DNA of 64,000 nucleotides, taken from positions 247,674-311,673 of the forward strand of contig JADDMT010000037.1 of assembly GCA_021401465.1 (NCBI GenBank). Direction: 5' to 3'. The notes below the pieces were generated by a model, which saw nothing but the letters and a program-made list of their open reading frames with translations, ran no database searches and had not been told where the DNA came from. Every line of letters begins with the position of its first letter. Position 1 is the first letter of the stretch. Shown here in pieces: positions 1 through 8,567 of this stretch. A program made the position numbers and the translations under genes. This stretch comes from Teratosphaeria epicoccoides (lineage: Eukaryota > Ascomycota > Dothideomycetes > Mycosphaerellales > Teratosphaeriaceae).

Positions 1-453
1 AGTGACGCCGGCCATGCTCTCGCTCATGCCCAGGATGCCCGCGATGCTGTTGAGGTTGATGCAGAAAAAGTCGCTGGCGGCGATGCCGATGGTGCTGAAC
101 AGGACGCCGAGCCATGCGATGAGGATGGTGAAAGCCAAGGGCTTGACACTGTGCATCTTGCAGAAGTAGAGGTCGAGGTACGCTGCAAAGCCGGCTTCCT
201 CGTCGAGCGGACAGTGCGCGTGGATGAAGGTGCACTGGTCGCGGGCGCGGTGGACGAGGCGGCATTCTTCTTCGTCGGAGGTGCGGGGGAGGATGGCATC
301 GTCGTCAAGGGCGCGGCGGTGGCGGGAGGGTGTGGAGGCGGAGGGGAGGGATGGAAGGTGTGCGAGGATGGCAAGACATGTGAGGATGAAGAGGGTCAAG
401 TAGAAGGCCTGGGCTCGTCGATAGGGCTGTCGGTGTTTCTTCTGTCGGGTCAT
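1..453 (-). CDS. Sodium/calcium exchanger family protein, 5' part (runs off the left edge)
   Basis: Reading from 453 down, an open frame of 151 codons reaches the window edge without a stop. It has an N-terminal hydrophobic stretch (residues about 15-35), then a cysteine-containing loop with DQCTFI and DEEAGF, then a membrane segment with LFSTIGIAASDFFC and LGMSESMAGVT. That last block is the start of the first alpha repeat of the cation/Ca2+ exchanger superfamily; the fungal members with this N-terminus are related to yeast YDL206W. In the family such proteins move Ca2+ or other cations against Na+, K+ or H+ in internal membranes; the substrate here is inferred only. The start at 453 is the first ATG before the hydrophobic segment; another in-frame ATG lies at 483. 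Most of the protein lies outside the window. Confidence 0.85.
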   Translation of the reverse strand, partial: MTRQKKHRQPYRRAQAFYLTLFILTCLAILAHLPSLPSASTPSRHRRALDDDAILPRTSDEEECRLVHRARDQCTFIHAHCPLDEEAGFAAYLDLYFCKMHSVKPLAFTILIAWLGVLFSTIGIAASDFFCINLNSIAGILGMSESMAGVT

Positions 454-836
454 TACTGGTCGTTGACATGGGCGCTGGTGCATGCTCGCGAAAGTGCGTA
501 CGTGCGTGTACTGGGGCGGACATGCGGAATGTCAAGAATGGAATGAGGAATGAGCATGATGTTGAAGCATTTCCAATACGTGGCAGTGCATGATGGGAAG
601 ACAGATGCACATGCTGCCTACGTACACGACCACGACTGGCGGCAGAGCCTCCCGTCATCATCAGAGAATGTGGAAGTTGCGACCGAGCCCCACTTCCAAG
701 AACATTGAGACGATGACATAAGGTGTTTATGTGGCGGCGATCGGCGAAACGTTTGAGCGGATTTGTTTGCGCGCTTGTTTACTCGGGGGAAAAGAGAAGA
801 GCAGAAGATATTGAGACTCACATTTCAATAGCAAAA
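454..836. promoter_or_regulatory. Divergent promoter region between exchanger and condensin genes
   Basis: These 383 bases separate two divergently read genes and should carry both promoters. I see no clear TATA box or named operator. Small frames here overlap the two starts and do not look like genes. Confidence 0.4.
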
Positions 837-3377
837 ATGCCGAGAATACGTGCGTCGCCCGTGAAAATCTCGACGATCCCCCTCAACGACGATGCCTCAG
901 ACAAGCGACAGCGATTGCACGAGCGCAAGTTGCTCCAGTCCAAGCAGCGCGACCAGCTCAAGGCAGCCGCGTCGCCCGCGCGACGTGAAGGGGGGGCGGC
1001 ACCACCACTCACCCCGTCGCAAGAGGGGCCTGGAAATGCGGTGGCCGGGGCGGGGGCGGGGGCGGTGGCGGTGACCCCGATGAAACGCGTGCCCATCTTG
1101 GCCAACTTCGAAGAATGGATGAAGATGGCCACCGACAACAAGATCAACGCCGCCAACAGCTGGAACTTCGCCCTGATCGACTATTTCCACGACATGAGTC
1201 TGCTCAAGGACGGCGACGCCGTCAACTTCCAGAAGGCCAGTTGCACCCTCGATGGATGTGTCAAGATCTACACCAGCCGAGTCGACAGCGTGGCCACCGA
1301 GACGGGGAAGCTGCTAAGCGGCTTGGCCGAGAGTGGACACAAGAAGCGGAGAGGCGGGGATGAGGAGCAGGAGGGGGATGGTGAAGGAGAAGAAGAGGAA
1401 GATGGGGAAGGTGAAGATGGCGTCCAGAAGCCGAGAAAGAAGAAGGCCGCCCGCTCAGCCGAGGCCACCCTGGCAGCCAGCTTCGAACAGTTACGCTTGA
1501 AGAAGATGGAGCTGGAGTTCTCCGTGGATCCATTATTCAAAAAGGCGGCGGCCGATTTCGACGAAGGTGGGGCGAAAGGTCTGCTGATGAACCATTTGTC
1601 CATTGATGGCACAGGACGCATCGTCTTCGATAGCAGCGACGATGCACAGGAAGATGCCGGAGATGACACACGGCGAGACAGTATGGAGCCAGAGGAGAAG
1701 GAGGAAGCGGACGAGCCAATGCCGGAAGATGGCCCGATTGATCTGGCGGGTCTCGCTGCGCGCTTCTTCCCAGATCTCAACAAATTGGAAGAGCAGGACA
1801 TATGCCCGTCACTCAAAACATTCGAGCTGGGCAATGGCAATGGCTCGCTTGATCTGCCCTTCTTGAAAGCCCCAGACAATTGGCGAGATGAACATCCAGA
1901 GCCGACTCGGGGTCAACATGCACATGAAGGCGCAGCAACAGACCACGATGCTCCAGTCTTTGCCATGGATGACGGCGCCGGCGACGACGGCGACGATGAC
2001 GACGACGACGACGACGCCGGTGCTGGCTTCGACATGCCTCCCGAAACCGGCTTCGGCGAAGGTGGCGAAGCCTGGGCACGCAACGCAGCCCTCCAACCTC
2101 AAATGCGCGTCCACGACATCCTCGCGGGCGCAGACGAAGGCGGTGAAGTTGGCACATTCGACACCAACAGCAACACCTACGGCGTTACCCTCCAACACCG
2201 CGATCACGACCAAGAAAACATCCTCAATTACTTCGACACAGCCCTGCACAAGAACTGGGCAGGCCCAGAACACTGGAAAATCGCCAAGATCAAAGAAGCC
2301 AATAAAGCCGGCCAAGAACAGAAACGTGTGCGAAAGGAAAAGGAGCCCTTCGAGATCGACTTCATGGCTCCCATGACACAGGATCTGGCCAATCTGCTCG
2401 GCACCAAGGCAACGAGTAATTCTCAGATCTCCCTGCCGAAGAATCAGTGGCGCAGCAAGACTCGGAATCTACTCCCGGATGACAAGCACTTCAACTCCAA
2501 AGACTTATTAAAACTGTTCCTGAAACCGAAAGCGAAACTCGGCGCGAGAAAGTCCACCCCCGCACAAACAGTCCCCGCCCACGGCGAAATCGACGAAGCG
2601 TACTGGGCCGCCGCGCATCACAGCAACAACAACAACCCCGCCGCCGCTCCCCTCCATCCCGCCGACGCCGACGACACCGCCAACGTGCAAGGCGACTACG
2701 ACGCGAATTTCTTCCAAGACGACAATCTCCCCCTCCCCCGCGCCGACGAAGCAGACGACGACGACGACTTCGCAGACGCGCGCGACCATTTCTCTCCGCA
2801 ACCAGACGACGCGGATGCCGCTGCTGCACCGGTGGGCGCGGGGATAGATTCAGTAGGTGCTGAGTCGCAGGCGGCGGAGGCGGGGGCATTCGGCGCGCAG
2901 TTGGTGACGCAGAGTCGGCGATTGAGGCCAGAGTATGTGCAGTATGCGCGGGTGGCGAAGAAGGTGGACGTGCGTCGCTTGAAAGAAAATCTCTGGGCCG
3001 GCATCGGCGTGGGTGTCGGTTTCCAAGAGGCAAGTCTTCCATCTCCCCTTGGCCCCCATTGATCCTCCAATCGAAACACCCATCCACTAACACACTTCCA
3101 GAAACGTGCCCCCCCTCAAACCCCCTCCCGCGCTGCCCCTCCCGTGCCGGCGCTCGAGCCCGACGACAAGGGGGCGTTGAGATTCTCGTCCATGATGAAC
3201 CATCTGCAGCATGTGTATCCGAAGCAGCAGTTACAGGACATCAGCACGTCGTACGGGTTTATCTGCCTGCTGCATTTGGCGAACGAAAAGGGCTTGGTTG
3301 TGGAGAATGTGGAGGGGTGGACGGATTTGCGGGTGCGGAGGGATGTCGATGCGGTGGATTTGGAGCTTGGTGATTAG
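837..3377 (+). CDS. BRN1: Condensin complex subunit 2 (kleisin, Brn1/Cnd2/CapH)
   Basis: Two exons, 837-3029 and 3102-3377, give 822 residues, near the usual length for fungal Brn1. The kleisin subunit bridges the SMC2-SMC4 heads of condensin and binds the HEAT subunits; it is needed for mitotic chromosome compaction. The conserved N-terminal block is at residues about 83-165 (PILANFEEWMK, NSWNFALIDYFHDM, TLDGCVKIYTSRVD). The middle is acidic with a poly-Asp run, and the C-terminal block contains SFSSMM-type and YGFICLLHLANEKGL motifs in exon 2. The 72-bp intron appears to be GC-AG: the donor GAG|GCAAGT at 3030 gives phase 0, a CACTAAC branch site lies at 3085-3091, and the acceptor CAG ends at 3101. 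A GT donor at 3009 is possible but matches the consensus less well. The ATG at 837 is preferred because no ATG precedes it in a family-like frame. Confidence 0.93.
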
Positions 3378-4015
3378 AAGCGTGCATGGATGGTGGGTTG
3401 GAGGAGAGCGCTTGGGTGATGAGTTGTCTATATCGTTTTGCGTGGTGACGGCGCGGCTGGCAAGTTTGACAGATACCCTGGAGGGATGCTTTGGATCTCC
3501 GTCACAGCGTCGATGATGGATACAGCGTGAGGAGTGGCGTCAACTCGACCGTGGTGGTCTCAAGAGTCAATTCAGTCATCTCCTCGATGATGTCCTGCCA
3601 TGACTGACTGCCTGACGGCACCAATGACCCAACAAACCCCGTCACGCATGTCAGTCATGCTACTCAAATGACCGGGGCAATAGAGACCACGACGTCGGCC
3701 TGACGGATGAAAGCCTCAATGCACTGACCAACTGACTAATGATTAACCGTCTCGTGGCCTAATCTACAACACTGAATCGTACACAACCAGCTCTGCTCAC
3801 ACCCACAACTCATCACCTCCTCATCGACCAAAACACCAGCGCAGAGAGGTTCAAAAAGGATCAAAAAAAATCTATACAAATCACCTTCGCCTCCACACGG
3901 CCCCCCCCCCCCCCCCCCCCCACCCNNNNNNNNNNATCGCTCTTGCTTCCTTTCTCTTACATGCTTACGCCCCCCCCCCCCCCACCCCAAACCACGACGA
4001 AAGCAAAAGCCCAAA
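3378..4015. other. Convergent intergenic region with poly-C runs and assembly gap
   Basis: This is the 3' flank of two convergent genes. It contains a run of 21 C at 3901-3921, ten N at 3926-3935 and a run of 14 C at 3970-3983. Bases 3590-3745 repeat short TGACTGAC/GACTGAC-like words. No gene is visible. Confidence 0.8.
3901..3983. repeat. Poly-C tracts flanking a 10-base N gap
   Basis: Two C homopolymers (21 and 14 bases) lie either side of the N gap at 3926-3935. The gap is probably a sequencing failure through the homopolymer, so the true length here is unknown. Confidence 0.9.
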
Positions 4016-5623
4016 CTAACTACTGGCCTTCCAAGGCATTGTAGCATTCACCACCGAGACGGCCTGCGGATCCGAACTGAACAGATTCCCCGGATCGACC
4101 GCCTGCTTGACCTTCAACAACCGGGCCCAATTCTCCCCAAACAAAAACTTCGACATCTCCGAAAACGTCCATTCCGCGTCGCGGTAGTTTGGAAACCCGC
4201 CCAGCACCCCGCCGCTGGCCTCGTACGCCTCCACAAACTTGTAGAACCACTTGCGCACCGCCAGCATCGTCTCGCGCGTGAACGTCTCGCCCGACTCCTT
4301 GTTGCGGAGGTCCCAGCGCACGAGCAGCAGGTTGTCGTTGTGCCGCCACGCCGTCGCGTCCGGCTTGAGCGATTTTGCCAGCGCGCCGCCCCAGAGGTCC
4401 ACGAGCCCAGACGCCTGGCCTTCTTTGGGCTTGGGCGCGAACGCGGTGCTGTGAAGGAGGGCCTTGGCGGCCGGCAGGGTGAGGGGATGGGAGGCAGGGA
4501 TCGTGAGGGAGGTGATGTAGAAGTACCTGTCTTCCGTGATCGAGTTCTCCAAGAGCCCCGGCGTCGTCAGGTTCTCCGAGGTCCAGAAGTCGACCTCCTC
4601 TTGGTTCAAGACCTTCATCTTCGGCAAGTGCTTGAGCAGACTCCGAGAGACCTTCTCCCATTCCTTCTCACTGCCGTAGAAGAACCCGGCCAGCGAGGCG
4701 TTCACCGCGATCTTGTACCTGATGCTCAGATTCTCGACGTTGTCGGCACTCAAGGCCCAGTTCTGCATCCCCACCAACGCCTGCGCACAATCCTCCAACG
4801 TCACATTCGTCCTGTTCTTTTTAAAGTCCTCTTTTGGAAACCCAATCGTGTAACTCACCACCTGCTGACTCGGCGGCTCAAACGTCTTCACCGTGACAGT
4901 CAGCACGCTCGCCACGCTCGAAGCAGCACCCCTCACCGCCCAGAAGAGATCCTTGTTCTCACTTTCCGACGCATCCACGATATCCCCATTAGCAAGCACA
5001 GCACGCACAGCGACTATATCATCAAGCAACGTCCCATGCATCCTCGACAGCGTCCCAAACCCACCCCCGAACGCAATCCCCGTCATCCCGACATCCGGAC
5101 ACCGTCCATGCATGACCGCACGCGTATGTTTTTCCCAAACGAACTTCGCAGCCTCAGCAATCGTCACAGGACCGCCATACGTCAACGTGTTCTCCGCCTC
5201 ATTGAATTTCAAAACCTTCATGCTCTTCAGATTGATAATCAGTGCGCCATCATTGCGTCCGAAGCCCATACTCGCGAACGAGCGGTTGCCGCCCAGCGTC
5301 GTGACTTTAGTCTTGGTAGTGGCGGCGCATTTGATGGCCGCAGAGACTTGTTTCTCATCTGTGGGGAAGATGACGGCGGCGGGGATGGGCTTAATGCGGG
5401 TATTCCAGGTGTGAATGTCGGACGCCCAGGTGGCGGAGGAGGGGAGAGAGGTCTTGATTTTGGCTTCGGCGAGGCAGTCGGAGAGGGCAGTGCGTTTGGC
5501 GAGAAAGGTGTTGTATGGGTCCCGTTTTGTGAGCAAGATTTCGGGAGACGCAAGCGATTTGGCGGTGGTAAGGAAGGTGAGCAGACTGAGGACGAGTAGT
5601 CTGATGGTCATTGCCATTGCCAT
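4016..5623 (-). CDS. Secreted FAD-linked oxidase of the BBE / PCMH family
   Basis: A single-exon frame of 535 residues. It begins with three closely spaced Met codons and a signal peptide (residues about 6-25). It continues as an FAD-binding PCMH domain (about 75-255) and ends with a berberine-bridge-type C-terminus (FPNYRD, then GENWARLLKVKQAVDPGNLF). Family members oxidise sugars, alkaloids or secondary-metabolite intermediates with oxygen, usually outside the cell or in the ER lumen; the substrate cannot be told. The usual second flavin-linking cysteine is present (HGRCPDVGMTG, about residue 172). The histidine normally found in GGHS(Y/F) is replaced: the sequence reads GGNRSFASMGFG at about residues 109-120. 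No secondary-metabolite genes lie beside it. The 3' end faces BRN1. Confidence 0.88.
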   Translation of the reverse strand: MAMAMTIRLLVLSLLTFLTTAKSLASPEILLTKRDPYNTFLAKRTALSDCLAEAKIKTSLPSSATWASDIHTWNTRIKPIPAAVIFPTDEKQVSAAIKCAATTKTKVTTLGGNRSFASMGFGRNDGALIINLKSMKVLKFNEAENTLTYGGPVTIAEAAKFVWEKHTRAVMHGRCPDVGMTGIAFGGGFGTLSRMHGTLLDDIVAVRAVLANGDIVDASESENKDLFWAVRGAASSVASVLTVTVKTFEPPSQQVVSYTIGFPKEDFKKNRTNVTLEDCAQALVGMQNWALSADNVENLSIRYKIAVNASLAGFFYGSEKEWEKVSRSLLKHLPKMKVLNQEEVDFWTSENLTTPGLLENSITEDRYFYITSLTIPASHPLTLPAAKALLHSTAFAPKPKEGQASGLVDLWGGALAKSLKPDATAWRHNDNLLLVRWDLRNKESGETFTRETMLAVRKWFYKFVEAYEASGGVLGGFPNYRDAEWTFSEMSKFLFGENWARLLKVKQAVDPGNLFSSDPQAVSVVNATMPWKASS

Positions 5624-6540
5624 TGTGCTGTTGTTGATGGTTAGGCTGTGTTCCTGTCAGTATGTCGGCGTTCCTGGCGGACGAAGTAATATGACTGCCG
5701 GAGCAGCTTTCGCTCCAGGACGAGCGCCTGTATCATCATAAGACATAATCTCAAGGTTTCGCATTGTTTGCTACTTCCTGTGGCCTGAGTCCACGTGTTG
5801 ATATCGGTCGTTTCATGGTCAGGACTTGCAGTCTCAGATCTGAAGCTCAGGCGAGCACGTTGTGCGGAGTATATCTGCTGTTCGCTCCCCGAGACGATAA
5901 GATGTAGCAGATGCACCGGTCGGCGGCGTTCGGCATCGGACCGGCATAAGGTACGCCGCAATCAATCAGACATTGCATACGGGCAGTATTCTGAATCAGC
6001 ACGTGTTGGAAGTGTGCATTGCTGAAGCCCGGCCAATCACGTATGAATCCAGGGCCGAGAATCATCGAGAATGTCTCACGATCATGTCCTTGGCCTCATT
6101 TTGGCTTCTCCTGGTGGGCAAGCTCGGCCTTGGCTCATGTGGATTGCCAAGTTCTATACAAGGACCTAATAGTGTCACGCGGCACAAGTTGAATATCAGT
6201 AGTATTAATCTGCTTCTGTCTGGCCTGTTGTTTCGGTGTAGAGACCGCACACGCACCAGGTTGGTCATGTCGACCATTGATCTCGCTATCGATGGCATTT
6301 TCCAGCAATCTGCGATTTCGCTCTCCCCTGAAGCAGCGCCCAACGCCACCGCTAAGGCTTGAAGCCAGTTTTGCTATAGCCAGCAAACTGATATGTCCAG
6401 CGTGCGAAATACTTGCCGCTGCTTGAGAGTCACAGTGCATTGCAGTCTTTCTCGTAGCTTCGGTCGCCGGCGGAGCGAGCGTTACATGGCGGTCGCGATG
6501 GCGCCTTGGTCTTGTTTCAATCCTACAAACCACTCATTCC
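5624..6540. other. Intergenic, no gene recognised
   Basis: 917 bases between the FAD oxidase start and the SmB stop. It holds the oxidase promoter and the SmB 3' flank. Short frames on both strands (up to 132 codons) have no motif or splice pattern that I can support. Confidence 0.5.
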
Positions 6541-7371
6541 TCACCTGCCACCGAAGCCCGGCGGACCGCCCCTACCACCCGGTGGCGCAAAGCCTGGAGG
6601 TGGGCCAGAGAAGCCTGCTGCTGAGCTGTCAGCTGAAGCCTTGTGAGCATGCTTGAAAACCGTCATCTTACCTGGTGGTGCACCGAAACCCTGCGGTGGG
6701 AAGCCAGCTGTAGCACCAGTCAGCGTGCCGGACACTCGTTCCAGCATGTGAAGAGACTCACGAGCTCCACCTCGGCCAAAGCCAGGCGGCGCACCTGGGA
6801 AGCCAGGAAAGCCTGCACCTCCTACACCCACTGCTGGCCCTTGCAGCCCAGTGCCTCTGCCGGCTGGTCTTGAGATCCCCGGACCTGGTTGCATAGTCGC
6901 CGTCGCTGCACCACCCGGCGCACTTGTCCCCAGCCTCGCTGCCGGATCCGCCGGCGGCGGTCCGTCTACTGAGCATGACACCACATGTGCGCCTCTGACA
7001 ATGGCCAATCCCAACGACCTCTTCTCTTCCTGCTCCACCATCTGATTGGTCGCAGGTGCGCCAGGAGCAGCCTTGCCGGCCTTGCGCTTGATTCTGCGGA
7101 ACTCTTCGCAATCGGCGAGGACGAGATTCATGTGCTTGTCGAATGCTAGCATTTGGCCTACAAGCTGGCGCCCGTCGTTCATGGTGGCTCGCATGCGGTA
7201 GTTGATCTAGTGAGTTGTAAGTGTGTCATATTCGCTCCTTCAATTATGATGTACGTACGAAGCCTTGCTAGCGAGCTCGTTAGCTGTCTGTCCGAGTCAA
7301 CGCAATGTTCGTTGCGTCTTTGTGGTGGACGGAACACTTACCATCTTGCCCTGCTTGTTCGGTACTGCCAT
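6541..7371 (-). CDS. SMB1: Small nuclear ribonucleoprotein SmB
   Basis: SmB is a core subunit of the heptameric Sm ring on spliceosomal U1, U2, U4 and U5 snRNAs. Exon 1 (7342-7371) encodes MAVPNKQGKM; exon 2 begins at 7206 with INYRMRATMNDGRQ and carries Sm motifs 1 and 2 (DGRQLVGQMLAFDKHMNLVL, then VVSCSVDGPPPADP). The tail is rich in Pro, Gly and Phe, as in the family. I place two further introns in the tail. One is at 6708-6761 (54 nt, GTGAGT donor, GCTGAC branch). The other is at 6615-6671 (57 nt, or 54 nt with the alternative CAG at 6618; GTAAGA donor, GCTGAC branch). Both are multiples of three and stop-free, so the unspliced frame stays open. Removing them restores regular PPGF repeats and gives about 194 residues. 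It shares a divergent promoter with the uL5 gene. Confidence 0.9.
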
Positions 7372-7685
7372 CTTGATATCTTTTTGCGCGCCTGAGCGCC
7401 TCTTGCTAGCAGGCCGAACTCGAAGCTGTGCGGGATATCAAGTTGAGGTCGGCAGAGTCTAGAGATGGAATGCAATGCCTTCCTCTCGCGCTCATGCCCA
7501 CGCCCACGCGATCAAAAGTTGTCGCGACGATTGAGAAGATGTGCGGGCATATCCGCGCACTAATGACTCAAGCTGCTTCGAGGTCTTGGCTCCCACTCTC
7601 AAATCTTCACTATCAAACCTGTTCGCCGACGACATCGTCTGCCCCCTACTAACATCAAGTCCGCCCGCCCGACATCATCGACACC
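7372..7685. promoter_or_regulatory. Shared divergent promoter of SmB and uL5
   Basis: 314 bases between the start codons of two divergent, highly expressed RNP genes. It should drive both. No consensus element is recognised with confidence. Confidence 0.5.
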
Positions 7686-8567
7686 ATGGTCAGTATTCAG
7701 ATAGCACCAACAATCGCCGACGATATCTATGGCGACTTGCAGTAATTTGGGGCACGAAGATTAGCTACTGACATCGACTCGTTCAGGCCAGAGGCGAATC
7801 CTCCCAGCAGCAGGCCGATGGCCAAAACGTGGTCACCCAGGGCAAAGTCGACAAGAGCGCCAACCCCATGCGCGAGCTCCGCATCCAGAAGCTCGTCCTG
7901 AACATTTCCGTCGGCGAGTCTGGTGACAGACTTACCCGTGCCGCCAAGGTGCTCGAGCAGCTGTCCGGTCAAACTCCCGTCTACAGTACGTGAGCACCGC
8001 AAAAGCAGAGAAACAAAAAGCCGCGTGCTATACAAACCCCATGTCATACCCAACCTGAGGTGGCAGGGCTGGCTTGGAGGATGACCGGCTGTCTTGGTTT
8101 AGTAGACATGCTGATGAGGACGGTTTACAGGCAAGGCCCGCTACACCGTCCGCACTTTCGGCATCCGCCGTAACGAGAAGATCGCCGTCCACGTCACCGT
8201 CCGTGGCCCCAAGGCTGAGGAGATTCTCGAGCGTGGCCTCAAGGTGAAGGAGTACGAGTTAAGGAAGCGCAACTTCTCTGAGACTGGCAACTTCGGCTTC
8301 GGTATCTCCGAGCACATCGATTTGGGTATCAAGTACGACCCGGCGATCGGTATCTATGGCATGGACTTCTACTGCTGCATGTGAGTTCTCTCGCTAGTCC
8401 TGGAAGTCATGCTGGACAATATACTGATTATTGGTTACAGGACCCGTCCAGGTGAGCGTGTTGCCAAGCGCAGGCGGGCAGTATCCAAGATCGGTGCGTC
8501 GCACAAGATCGACCAGCAGGAGACCATCAAATGGTTCAAGAACAGATTCGAGGGTATCGTGAGGTGA
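7686..8567 (+). CDS. RPL11: 60S ribosomal protein uL5 (L11)
   Basis: Ribosomal protein uL5 sits in the 60S central protuberance and binds 5S rRNA. Four exons fit in frame: 7686-7688 (the ATG alone), 7787-7985, 8131-8380 and 8441-8567, giving 192 residues. Family blocks are unmistakable: NPMRELRIQKLVLNIS, GQTPVYSKARYTVRTFGIRRNEKIAVH (read across the second intron), NFGFGISEHIDLGIKYDP and the terminal WFKNRFEGIVR. The first intron (7689-7786) follows the start codon directly, a common arrangement in fungal ribosomal protein genes. The N-terminus is longer than usual, with about 28 residues rich in Gln, Ser and Asp before NPMREL, so the exact start is less certain than the rest. Transcribed away from SmB. 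Confidence 0.95.
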
